A stretch of DNA of 29,616 bases from Elysia marginata (lineage: Eukaryota; Mollusca; Gastropoda; Plakobranchidae), in assembly GCA_019649035.1 (NCBI GenBank), contig BMAT01009635.1:345964-375579 (forward strand), read 5' to 3'. Positions 9,106 through 19,905 of the stretch are shown piece by piece. The position numbers and the translations under genes were made by a program. Each line of letters starts with the position of its first letter. Position 1 is the stretch's first letter. Below the pieces are notes generated by a model. The model saw only the letters and a list, made by a program, of their open reading frames with translations. It was not told the origin of the DNA and did not search any database.

Positions 9106-12100
9106 AATGGCGATTTGTATTCAGTCTAGACGTGAAACCATCGTTACGCCAAATAAGCAAGTTATTTTTGCACCGAGCCTTGCGAACTGGGCTCTCAAAA
9201 CATGATGCTCTGAGTTTTTATGACCTGCTTTGTTAGGAGGGCTAAAGATGGACGTAGCCAGTTTCCTTTAGAGCAACTTTGGTGTGTTTTTATGTGTTTG
9301 AATAACTGAAATCTATTGTGAAAGAGATGTTGGTGTAGTTACTAATCAGACCCGGATAGGGATAAGAAATGGGAAAGGGAGGAGGGGAGTATGTGCAGAG
9401 CAATGAAAGAAAACGATTATTTTGAAGTAGGACAACTTAAAACAAAAAAACGGTATACATCATGAAACGCTATGGCTAACCTTGAAGAAACCATTTTTGT
9501 TTTGACAAAGCGCACAAAAAAATACTCTGTAGGGGATTACAGTAAAGGAGGAGAGCGTCTCTTTTTTACTCGACGGAGTTACGTGTTAGGTTTCTTCTCG
9601 CTGGGTAGGTGGGCTGTCTAGGCTTTCCGGCCTACGCATTTTATTATGGAAAGACATACATTTTTAATAGTAATACAATTAATTTCCACCATTCTTTCAC
9701 CTGCAAGTTTGCTTAGCTGACATTTCTCTCGTACTGTTTTGGTCTTAAAACCACCCGTTTTAACGTGACTCGATAAAAACAAACGGACCTGCCACTTGTC
9801 AGATCCAACGAGCCCTCAAGCTGAACCTCAGTCCTCGGCCGCTGGGAGAGTTTGCGTGGTTTTTTTTCCTTTTTCTTTTTTTTTTTGATGTGTTTTCAAT
9901 CTATTTCATAACAAATAATAAGTTTTAAAAAATATTATTCTGTGAAATTTATTGCATTTGTGAAAAGTTGAAACAGTTCCCAGAGCTGCAACAAAATCAT
10001 AAAAGAATCATAAGTTTTCCCAATAAAAGCGGAGACGAAAGTTAAGTAGGCCTGTGAAATTATACAGCGGAGCCCCAAATGAAGCTATTACTGTAGGCCT
10101 AGTAGATGTCAGATAATCATCTAAATACACCTTTTTTTGTAATAATATTGTATGAAATGTCAAATTTAAATTTCCATTTTAAGAGATCCTAAAGAGCCGT
10201 TCCCTTAACCATTTTAGACTCTAACCAGGTATTTCAAAGCGAATATTGTCAGAAATAGAGTAGAAATAACGTATTTTAAAAAGCGGAACTACCGTACATT
10301 AGGGCTTATACTCAAGGCCTGCAGAACGGTAGTGGGTATTTTCTGTTTCTTATAAATAATATTGGGTTTACGCGTCTGTAGTAGCGGTTTTTAACTACCG
10401 ATGTAATAGTTTTGATATCAAATGTGCCACTCCGATAGGTTACCCTAAAATCATGGTTATTGTTTAAGGATGCTCATTTCTCTACAGTCGCGGAGATTCT
10501 TTTCTTAAACGAAAATTTTTTTTATGTCTTTATTGTTGGTGGATTTAACGTTTGCATCTGAAATCAGTAGACAAGGATGGCACGCGTATGTGCACGTGTT
10601 ATTGGCCAACTTTTACTCAAGAAAAAAAAACTAAGGCTGCCATTAGATCAGCTAGTAAACGAAGAGATCAAAAGTTGCAATGTTGGGTAATGTCTCCTGA
10701 GTTTACTTTGGTTAATCTTTTGGTTAAACAGCGATATGAAAGCAAAGCTATAATTACACAGCGTTGTGGTTTAACTGTGCACGTTTAAAAAGAACACCTA
10801 TTTTTTAAGTTATAGTCATATGCCTTGAGAAACCACATTACGACAATCTACGTATAATATTTCGTTTGAACTTCATCTTCAATTCAAGCATGACTGCTAT
10901 TACAAGTTCTAAGTCAGAAAGAAGGCTACACACCACGGCGACATGACGACATTCCAGGCTCTCACAAAGTCACTTGATTGTCAATGTGAATGGATACCTG
11001 AATGCACCTCTATCACAGATAGTTTAGGTCTACCTGGAATGTTCGCAAAGTGACGAATTTCTGGTTTAATTGTAATGTTTGATTTATGGTATGGGCAAAC
11101 AGTAGATGATTTTCACGCCAGACTTAGCTTAATCCATGCTTTTCAAAAGAATTTCATAGGAAAAAAAACAGTGAATGCTTGACATTAATACGGCTTTTTT
11201 TTTTAAGCAGAATGGTCAAGCCGACCGAGATTAAGAAACAATGGATTATAATTAAAATGAAATATTGAAACCTAATCAAACCAAATTTCGACATACTGGC
11301 TATTTACACGATTTTTAATATGTACATTACGAGGAACATTGAATGAGATTCTTATCATTTTTGTCTTAAATAATCCGCCATTATTGTTTTCAGGAACACT
11401 GATGAAATTTGGCCATCTCCTGAATATATCATGATGAAAAAAGCCTCCGTTTTCATTGCTTTTCCATTTTGGATAACTTTATCATGTTTAGTTGTGAGTT
11501 TTTTTTTCAGGAATTTTGTGCCATTTTCTTGTTTTTTTTTTAATTGGCACAAATTATTAAGTATTAGATCTACTTAATTTTGAAAATATGATAAAATACC
11601 ATATAACATCTAAATATTCTTTCAAAAGATTCTATAGAGTGCTGCTGCTACCAACTTTGATCATGCAGGTCTACTCTTATAATGAAAACGTAAGCCATCC
11701 AGGTGGCAAATCTCATTTTGCAGTCTCCATACATTCCTTTTCCTAGCTCCCCTCGAAGTCTCGTGTTGTAACACGAGATCAGTCTATCTTAACCCTGGAC
11801 CTCCATTACATTAACCTGGCAAGAGCAGGCCGTCTCATGAGACATCGAATCATCGTACATACCAAGACCAGCGTTCAAACACAGGACGTCGGTGTTTGTC
11901 AAGACACTTAAGGTCTTTCTTTGATAATGGGCAGCATCTTTTTGCCTGATCTGCGCATCTAATGAGGCACTCAGAGAGCAACCGTTTCAACATAAGTCAT
12001 GTCATGTTTAATGTTTAAACGGGTTCGTTGCGATATTTCAATGTGAAACGTATTTCCTATTGGTTACACCTTTATTGTTTCTTAGAAAAGTATGTAAGTT

Positions 12101-15100
12101 TTGTGTCTAATTCTTCTAAGTGGGTGTAGGAAATGAATTTTTCATGGAAAATTCATTATTGATAAGGCCAGTTCTATTTTCTAATTCGGCCACATTGCCA
12201 TAGTGCATGTTAATGTTGTCATTATGGCTTAGGCAAAAATAAAGTTTTTGTCTTCTAATACGTTGTTTGTGGTGAAAATATTTTTTTAAATAGATCTACC
12301 GTATCAACTTCTTGGGTACAAATTTGAATTCTGTATTACTAAAAAAGGAAATAAGCAGATTGACACTTTGACAATCGTCTCTATATGGGCAACTTGAATT
12401 CTGTAAAGCTGGCATCGTTGTAACTATTATGATCCGTTAAAAAATCAAAGTAGGAAAAAGAGCGCGCTAAGTGTTTGTATGTTTTTTTTTAGCTTTGTAA
12501 GGCAATTTCCCGTGTTAGCACTTACAACAAGAAGAATGACATTAGAATTATCCCTTACAGACACCCATATGGTAACCTTAGCAGTAAAAAAATAATATGA
12601 AATTGATCTATGGTGAATGATTTTAAACAATTGGTTCATTTGCATTTTTAAACTTGCAAAAGAGGAATTCAGCGTTGTTGGTATAATTCATTTCTTTGAC
12701 TCGCGTCATTTTCTCTCATTTTCTTAATACTTCACAAAATTCAAGCATAATCATTTAGGCTCAGGAACCGCTACGAAGTTAAAATGTTTATTACCATGAA
12801 AATCAGATTTTTGTTTAATCAACCCCAGACATGAAACAATAAAATGCGATTAAGTCATAGATTTGTTTATGTGAGTCTCATAGATGTAAATCGAAATACT
12901 CAAGTTGAAAGCACAACAATTGGAGTATACCAACAAAGAACATAGGGATCCAAAAGGGATCTTTGTAAATCTGTAAGATTTAAGTACTACCTTTATGAAA
13001 TCTCTATTGTGTTATGTTTTTGTCACTGAAGAAGGCAGTACAACAAAATCAAGACGCTTTGATGTATCAATTTAGATTGTATTGTTTTTTTTTCTTGTTT
13101 CACGGAATGATAGGTTTAAGCTTTTCTATTACCTTTCATTGACGTAAGAACAATGTTGGGACGCCAAGTGTATTGACAAGCAGTGCTTTGAAACTACGTG
13201 TTTTCTTGCTTTGCTTTAAATCAAATATAACAGGAACTTAATTAAAACATAAGATTATCAACAGGAAACGGCACCACAGATGAATAGAGAAACATTGATA
13301 ACATAATTAATATTCTCCCAGAGGAGCGTGCCAATAAAAACACATCCAAATATGCCTTTCACCATTTATATTTACCTCAGTTAGGTGAATAGCTAATTAC
13401 TTTCAAATTCTAAACGACTTTCCCAAACACTCAATCTTCGAAGTGCGATTGTCTATCATAAAGGCAAGACGTTTTTTTTTCGAAAACAACAACTAAACTC
13501 CACTGGTTTATGGGCATACAGATCTTCATACTATTGCGGTGATTGGTAAGAAATAGACTGATACGCAGCATTATTGCTTTTAATTAAAAACAGATATTTA
13601 GAAAGGTAGTACAAAAATTAAGATCGAAGCTTATTTGGTGGATACAAAAATGACAAATAGACGAGTATATAAAATCTGGTCCTCACACACAAACAAAAAA
13701 AAGAAGAATTAACAGAAACCCTCAATATAATTTCCAAAGGTTAGCAGATAAAAAGAGATAAAAGGGGTGCAAAACTTAAGTGAGGACACAACCGTTTCCC
13801 ATACACCCCCATTAACTCCGGCTTGTTAAAAATATGATGAAGAGGAAGGAGAGAGAGGTCGCAGTTGAGACTACCCAGTGAAAACAAGGTGGGTGGTAAA
13901 GCCTTATTTGAACACCTTTTAAGAACAACTGCAGGCAGGTTCAACAGTATCTGGTGTCAGCCAAAAAGTTTCACGGCGTCATTTCTTTCAAGTTATGATA
14001 CCAGAGACACTACCTTTTAAGACCTTGCGATTACCAAATGGCGTACGAGACACATTGATGTGTAAGCTGCGTGGAGATTGAAGAAGACAAATGCAAAAAA
14101 AAAAACAACTGAAGGAGAAAGGAAAGCCAAGTCAGATATATTTAGACCTAGGCCAACACTAGATTTAGACACAAGTCAAGAGAGCTAGGCAACAACAAGC
14201 GGTTCGCGCAAGAAAGGGAGATCCCATATAGTTGACCCCCAAGTCGGTAACTCTTGCCAATGCCAATGTCTTTGCATACATGTGAGTGGTGTTAGATGCT
14301 CAAGTTTCCATCACCTCAAATAAATTGTTTGACACTAAAATGTAGACACCCCTTTACGCTAGGAGTTTTAAGAGCATATATGTCAATGTAACTGACAAAA
14401 CGTGTATCTGTGGCTGTATATATATTTGGAAGATTGACAATTTTAGAACATGAAAAAAAGAGTTGTAGGAAAACTGAATTCTCAAACAAGGAACTTAAAC
14501 TTGGCTGATATTGTCTTAGTTCAAGAACCACAAAAATAAATTTTTTTGAGGCTTTGAATGGTTGTTCCTTTTTAGGCAGGGATTAAGTCAAGTGTTACCA
14601 TCGAAATTTTATTTTGTTAACAATGCTGGCAATGCATTTACATTTTAAATGTGGCATGGGAATAGGACGCCTTATTATAATGGCTAAGGAAAAGTTCAAA
14701 TCTGTTTTTTCTGATCAAACGAAAGGAAAGAGAACTACTTGACGAAGGAAGTAATGTTGATCGTGATTAACCGAAATAAGATGTTGGATTTCCACACCAC
14801 TTATTTTGCGTAAAGCTTTAGATTTTTAAACTAATAAAAACAATAATCACCTCACTGAGGTAGATATACATGTATATGGTGAGAGGCACATTTGCAAGTA
14901 GGTAACAGTGGTAGGCTCTTCTGGGGGAATATTATTTATGAATATCGATCTATCTGGCGTGCAAGGCCTCAAAAAGACCATTTAAGAAGTAAGCCCGTTT
15001 AATAAGCTAGTAAGATTGGACGTACTCAAACACTGCACTCCAAGCCGAGAGACATTTATTTTAGAACTAAAAGCAATCAGGTATTGCAGATGTAAAAGAT

Positions 15101-15421
15101 ATTCATTACATGAATCATTTGTTTTTATGTGAAACATGGCACACAATTTTTTTTTTGCTTTTTCTAATAATTTAAAAGCCACAGCAAATAAAAAACACCA
15201 GGCCATAATGCTTGTGTGGCAGTTACATTTTATATTTCAACTCGATGCAGATTAAAGTATGCAGCCTTTGTAAAATCATTTTTCCCAAGTTCACTAACAG
15301 GCCTGCAATCTCCCTCCTCCCCATATCGAACAAACTAAGATGAAGTTGGTTTGCACTTTTAAAGTTGTTAGTTCTGTTTCGTTGTAGCTGGTGATTGATG
15401 ATGGTGATCAGGATGATGATA
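9106..15421. other. Long stretch with no firmly supported gene
   Basis: AT-rich and stop-dense in all frames. Possible remnants: a G+C-richer patch at 9785-9865 with a short plus-strand frame (IQRALKLNLSPRPLGEFAW) after TTGTCAG, and a palindrome-bearing minus-strand frame at 11789-11986. A perfect 10-bp hairpin sits at 12132-12157 (AATGAATTTT, TCATGG, AAAATTCATT). Upstream exons of the gene ending at 15809 should lie here or further left but cannot be picked out by eye. Confidence 0.5.
11759..11989 (-). other. Palindrome-bearing segment with a 65-codon open frame, nature uncertain
   Basis: Two palindromes, TCTCGTGT-TGTA-ACACGAGA (11759-11778) and GTCTCATGAGAC (11833-11844), lie in a locally G+C-richer block. 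The minus strand is open for 65 codons between stops at 11989 and 11789, including DDSMSHETACSCQ followed by GTTAAT, which could be a donor. It may be an old repeat insertion or an exon; I recognise no protein family. Confidence 0.2.
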
Positions 15422-15523
<102 letters not shown>

Positions 15524-15537
15524 TTGTTGTCCCTCAG

Positions 15538-15809
15538 CATCCCATACCCTGTGGACAAGGCTAATATGCTGAAGAAGGTGGAAGAAGAAAACCAAGATGC
15601 TGAAAAGAGAGTGAATGTTGAAGATGTCCAGGCTGCGGCTCAAGAAAGCGAGACTTTTCTTACCAAGATTGATAGCTTGCTCAAGTTTGAAGAAATGATT
15701 GTGGAGATGTTTTAACTATTATTTGTCCGAGACTGCTTTCAACCCAGACAGACCAACATTCTGGCCTGATCTAGAGGATCAACCGTACAACCCTGACTTC
15801 AAGTACTAA
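15538..15809 (+). CDS. Terminal coding exon of an unrecognised gene, carrying a one-base frameshift
   Basis: The acceptor GTTGTTGTCCCTCAG ends at 15537. The exon then reads IPYPVDKANMLKKVEEEN and onward through a charged, probably helical stretch (58 codons to 15712). An early TAA follows at 15713-15715. If the four-T run at 15710-15713 had three Ts, the frame would continue for 31 more codons, NYYLSETAFNPDRP then TFWPDLEDQPYNPDFKY, ending in TAA at 15807-15809. The continuation is plainly protein-like, and its own frame has a TGA just upstream, so a one-base insertion is the simplest reading. It may be an assembly error, an allelic break or a pseudogene. The 3' UTR has two AATAAA signals. 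Family not recognised; the acidic/aromatic C-terminus does not match anything I can name. Confidence 0.6.
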
Positions 15810-16035
15810 AATGCTTTGATTTGACACTGCAACAGAGTAATTGGCCTGTGTTGCATGAGCGCAATGATTAGCATGCCCAGATAAAGAGGAGGGTCTCTAT
15901 AGTGTGATTTCTTTTTTTTCTGTTGTGAAGTTTGGATAAAAGTATATTGTATGTTAGCTATAGAAATAAAAACAAAAGTTGTAATTGTTTTACATATTTC
16001 TGATCCCCACTTAAGAAAAAAATAAAGGTATTCAA
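15810..16035 (+). other. 3' untranslated region of the terminal exon
   Basis: Runs from the stop at 15809 to a probable cleavage site shortly after the AATAAA at 16021-16026. AT-rich with no continuing frame. The end is approximate. Confidence 0.5.
15965..15970 (+). terminator. Proximal poly(A) signal AATAAA
   Basis: AATAAA in GAAATAAAAACAAAAG; no clear GT-rich element follows closely, so this is probably the weaker of the two signals. Confidence 0.35.
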
Positions 16036-16052
16036 GTAACTGTTGTGGTGTT
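16021..16052 (+). terminator. Distal poly(A) signal with GT-rich downstream element
   Basis: AATAAA at 16021-16026, then TGTTGTGGTGTT at 16041-16052 at the spacing expected of a downstream element. This supports a real transcript 3' end in plus orientation about 215-225 bases after the stop. Confidence 0.55.
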
Positions 16053-16528
16053 CATTTCGGCAACGATTTGGAAGAAACGTAACAACATAGAGATCACAAA
16101 CAAATAAACAAAAATAACATTAAAACAGTTGTGCTTCAAAATCTTCAATTTATTTAAATCTGAATGTGCTGAAGCCTTTAATTCTGAAAGCGTATAATTC
16201 TAGTGAAAAGTTTTAAATTGTTTACTTCTCAAGCATGTAAAGCAATTTTCCATGTCTTTGTTTACACGACTTAGAGAGCATAAAAACACACCGAGCAGAA
16301 ATACAAGCTTGCCGGACCAGAAAATTACCAAGCAAGAAATTAATTGCCTCAATTCAATCTTTCCGAGCCTCTTTATATCCCTAATATGCCTCGTGTACAA
16401 ACTCGTGAATTTCAGCTAATTTTTTTTAACGTTCTTAAGTATCTGTTAAAGTTTGTGTCTTATTTTGTTTTATTAGTGTACTGAACTATCTAATTAAAGA
16501 CTTTTTAATTTCCAATCTTTCAGTTTTT

Positions 16529-16598
<70 letters not shown>

Positions 16599-16656
16599 GT
16601 TACTAATTGTCTTTCTCTCCCTGTATCTGTTTGTATGTCTCTCAATATTTCTATTT

Positions 16657-16688
<32 letters not shown>

Positions 16689-16887
16689 TCATCTCTCTCC
16701 TCTCGCTAAATTCTTTGCAAATAATAAGACTTATACATATAAAATGAAGTTGGATTCCGTAAAAATAACCGCATTCAAAATAATTTTATACTTTGGTCAA
16801 ATAACCGAATACAAATCTTAGTAAAATGAAAAGAAATAAATCATATAAATTTTAATTCGGCACAATCCATACGCTTCAAGACCGATT
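16036..16887. other. Intergenic, simple repeats only
   Basis: AT-rich, no coding potential seen. Holds the CT/CTAT compound microsatellite. Confidence 0.7.
16533..16688. repeat. Compound (CT)n ... (CTAT)n microsatellite
   Basis: CT run at 16533-16588, an interrupted CT/TGTAT stretch, then CTAT units at 16660-16688. The same order (CT then CTAT on the plus strand) recurs at 23.8 kb. Confidence 0.95.
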
Positions 16888-17118
16888 CTAAGATAAGATG
16901 ATAAGATGAATCTTTATTCGTCCCAGTGGGAAATTTGTCTTGGACAGTGTTTCATTACATATAGAAGTTCATTGCAAACATTTCATTTTTCCACACATGT
17001 ACATTCTTAAAAATAAAGTTTAACATTTGTACATTACAATGTATTCTATAAGTATAAATACATCCTATTGCATACATTAAATACGATATAGTTGTAAAAT
17101 CCCTAACGTTCCAGTTGC

Positions 17119-18290
17119 CTATGTATCGCAAGACTTAAGTCTTCTCAGTAGCGCAGATGCAGATGGAATAAAGGACCTTCGATATCTCTCTGTTTTTGCA
17201 ATTGGTTGTATGATCTTGCCACTACGAGAGGATAGGAGGAACTGTTTATTTAAAGGATGGGTTACTTCTTTTAGAATTGTTTTAGCTTTCTTCACAGCGT
17301 GGTCTTCAGACAGGCAATCTATTGGTGTAAGTGTTCTTTTTACAATCTTTTCAGACTTTCTTATTAGTCTGTTTATTCTCTCTTTATCTTTTGTCATGAT
17401 CGACGATCCCCAGCAATTTATACCATAGGTGATGATGCTTTCAATTGTGGCTTTATAAAACAAGAGAAGAATTTCAGGATTGACTTTAAACGACCTTAAT
17501 TTTCGTAGAAAGTATAGCCTTTGGTTAACCTTTTTACAAACATCGTCAGCGTGATTGCTCCAATTTAGTTTAGAGTCTATTTTTAGACCTAAGTACTTGT
17601 AGCTATCGACAATAGATACAACTTTCCCATCGATTAATAGTCGGTTAAGAGGTTCTTTCTTCCTTCTATAATCAAAAACTATTTCTTTTGTTTTGTCCAC
17701 GTTTAAAGTAAGATGGTTGTTCTTGCACCATTCACAGAATCTGTTAACTTCAGACCTGTAGGCTTCCTCGGAGTTGCTTAAGAGACCATGCAAAGTAGTG
17801 TCATCGGCAAATTTAATGAGACAGATATTTTCATCTTTTGTTCTATAATCATTAGTATAGATTGAATATAAAACTGGGGACAACACACACCCCTGGGGCG
17901 CACTTGTGTTTGTTACTAGTGTCTCCAAACGTTTACCATTTAAATTAACATATTGTGTTCTATGCGTAAGGAATTCTATGATCCATAAGATTGTTGATGT
18001 GTTAACATTGAGTGCAATTAATTTCTGCGCCAGGAGATGAGTTTGAAATGTATTAAAAGCCGATGAAAAGTCTATAAAAAGTACCCTAGCATAAGATTTT
18101 GGTACATCTAGATGTTTAGTGATGTTATTTAGAAAAACTAATAGAGCATCGTCTACACTTCTGTTTTTTCTGTAGGCAAATTGCATTGCATCAAACTGAT
18201 TTTCAGAATCTTGAAGTAAGTGCCCCAAAACAGTTCTTTCAGGACATTTAAATGCTACGGAGGTAAGCGCCACAGGTCTGAAGTCGTTAA
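17119..18290 (-). CDS. LINE reverse transcriptase, C-terminal part (5' end in assembly gap)
   Basis: About 390 residues from the gap to the TAG at 17121-17119. Motifs in order: NDFRPVALTSVAFKCPER (start of the palm), FAYRKNRSVDDAL, LFIDFSSAFNT (motif A, catalytic Asp), SAPQGCVLSPVLYSIYTND (motif B), KFADDTT (motif C, catalytic Asp pair encoded at 17811-17800), NNHLTLNVDKTKEIVFDYRR (motif D) and YKYLGLKIDSKLNW (motif E), followed by a thumb-like region to LRRLKSCDT. All catalytic aspartates visible are present and there is no internal stop or frameshift. The finger domain and endonuclease are not visible. It would copy its own mRNA at nicked target DNA. The apparent start across the N run is meaningless. 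Confidence 0.92.
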
Positions 18291-18475
18291 NNNNNNNNNN
18301 NNNNNNNNNNNNNNNNNNNNNNNNNNNNNNNNNNNNNNNNNNNNNNNNNNNNNNNNNNNNNNNNNNNNNNNNNNNNNNNNNNNNNNNNNNNNNNNNNNNN
18401 NNNNNNNNNNNNNNNNNNNNNNNNNNNNNNNNNNNNNNNNNNNNNNNNNNNNNNNNNNNNNNNNNNNNNNNNNNN
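18291..18475. other. Assembly gap (185 N)
   Basis: A run of Ns inside the 5' side of the LINE. Its true length is unknown; frames drawn through it are not informative. Confidence 0.99.
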
Positions 18476-19571
18476 AAATTCTTTTTCAACTGTCTTCTCA
18501 GTTACTTTTAAGTTTCAGTTTCTTTTCATAGGCCTACTTAAGAATTTTTTTTCACTTTCATAAAATTAAGCCTAAAGAAAATATAGTTAGAAAAGAAAAG
18601 CTCTTTTTTTTTTGTCTCAAAAGTTGAAGCAGGTGAAAAAGTTTTTATTTTGCAGCCAAAGGGACACAATCGTGAGTTTATTAACCAGCTATTCTGATCT
18701 TGTGGTTTGCATGGAACATATCGTGAATACCTAAAGTACATCACATTTGTTGTATTTTCTTAATCCCTTGATTACTGTTCTTTCCATTTTTTTTCGTACT
18801 GTTGTTACTGCTTAAGCCATTTCAATAAAAATGGAAAAGGTTTGGGTAAGAGGGTTAAAAAAATGATTTCATCATAAAATAGCGATTTTCAAATTTCAAC
18901 CTTTTCTACAGCTTCAATATATTAGCCCAAAATTCACATTCAAGCATACTGTATTCCTCTAATTGTTTTCATACGATTACTTTCTCAACCGTTTTATTAA
19001 TTGTCAGCCTAATGTTTTTAATAAGTAAATTGAACAGGAGTCGCAGTAGAGCTGTGCGTAAAGCCGACAGCTCACTTGTTTTGTCAATATTTTTAGAGCT
19101 AAAATATATACCTTGCTTTTAAAAAAATTGACTTGCTTAATGATTTTAATATTGGCACATGTGTAGCTGCTTAGCTTTTGCAAGAAGCTGCCTATTTACT
19201 TTATTTGAATAAGGAATACTTTTTTTCTATTTTTTTCTCGGCAAATCTGTGGAATTTAGCACAAAAATTAAAGTAGAACATTTCTCTGCCAATTCAAAAT
19301 AACTTTAAGGTCTCTAACTAGGGTCTTATATATAGCTAGCTGCCTGTGAGAACATGTTTTTGAACTAATACAAGTGAAAGACCTGAAAAAGTTAGTTTTT
19401 AAATGATTGTTTAAGAAAAAAATATATTGCCATGGCAACCATGACTGTCATGTAGTAATTTTTAAGTTGTTTTTTTTTTTTTGCTGTTTTGGGCACCTGG
19501 TCCTTGTTTGCATAGCTTAATTTAGGCTTACAGGTCAATATTGAAAAAAATCATTATTTTGGTAGCGTACC
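18476..19571. other. Intergenic AT-rich stretch
   Basis: No coding frame of interest. Contains a TAGGCCTA palindrome at 18529-18536 and a CCATGGCAAC-centred palindrome at 19426-19439. Confidence 0.7.
19426..19439. promoter_or_regulatory. Possible RFX X-box
   Basis: ATTGCCATGGCAAC matches the symmetrical RFX-factor X-box (GTTGCCATGGCAAC) at 13 of 14 positions. RFX sites often sit near ciliary genes, but no promoter is visible beside it, so function is unproven. Confidence 0.25.
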
Positions 19572-19585
19572 ACCTTTAAAAGATA
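19572..19585. repeat. SINE left target-site duplication
   Basis: ACCTTTAAAAGATA, repeated at 19893-19905 as ACCTTAAAAGATA with one T fewer; the 10 bases TTAAAAGATA are identical. Confidence 0.8.
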
Positions 19586-19892
19586 CCGGCTCTGTGGCCT
19601 AGCGGTAAGACACTCGCTCAGAGATCAGGAGGTGCGGGTTCGATCCCCGACCGAGTCAAAACCAAGGACTTTGAAATTGGCTTTAGCGGCTGATCCGCCT
19701 AGTGTCTGGCATTATGGATTTAGTGCTAAGTCTGGTCGGCCCGGTGTTAGGATAATGTGACTGGGTGTGGTGTGTGCGAGCGCTCCTTACATCACAGTGT
19801 GACAGCACGCTTTCAATTGTCCCAAGCGCCGTCTCTGATATAACCTTGTAGTTGAAAAGAGACGTTAAAATTTAAAAAAAAACAACCAACCA
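19586..19892 (+). mobile_element. tRNA-derived SINE, full length, with target-site duplications
   Basis: The tRNA-like head is 19588-19657. It has RNA polymerase III A box TGGCCTAGCGG (19595-19605) and B box GGTTCGATCCC (19637-19647), 42 bases apart. The outer ends GGCTCTG and CCGAGTC can pair as an acceptor stem with one mismatch and one G-T wobble, so the folding is tRNA-like, but the anticodon arm is degenerate and it is not a functional tRNA gene. A tRNA-unrelated body follows (19658-19850), then GTTGAAAAGAGACGTTAAA, an A-rich stretch, and an AACC-repeat tail. It needs a partner LINE for mobility; its 3' end does not resemble the Rex1/L2 LINE in this window. Duplicated flanks show a genuine retrotransposed copy. 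Confidence 0.93.
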
Positions 19893-19905
19893 ACCTTAAA
19901 AGATA
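19893..19905. repeat. SINE right target-site duplication
   Basis: ACCTTAAAAGATA, matching 19572-19585 apart from one T. Confidence 0.8.

Larger units (their letters stand above)
16888..18475 (-). mobile_element. Non-LTR retrotransposon (LINE), Rex1/L2 type, 5' part lost or in gap
   Basis: Minus-strand element with an open reverse-transcriptase frame, a short 3' UTR and a 3' terminus built like those of Rex1/L2 LINEs: AAATTTCCCACTGGGA (stem-loop TCCCAcTGGGA, 16921-16931), then AATAAA (16918-16913), then a short ATCTTATC-type repeat ending near 16888. The frame is intact over about 1.17 kb, so the copy is fairly young. The 5' side runs into the N gap at 18291-18475. Sequence beyond the gap (18476 onward) shows no reverse-transcriptase or endonuclease similarity, so the copy is either truncated inside the gap or misassembled there. 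Target-site duplications cannot be determined. The clade name is from motif memory; a CR1-group neighbour is possible. Confidence 0.88.

Noticed and set aside
8915..9160. Minus-strand frame of 81 codons
   Set aside because: Antisense shadow of the plus-strand exon 9011-9105, whose frame and acceptor are more convincing.
19588..19657. A functional tRNA gene
   Set aside because: A and B boxes are present but the anticodon arm does not pair well and the sequence continues into a SINE body with a tail and target-site duplications.
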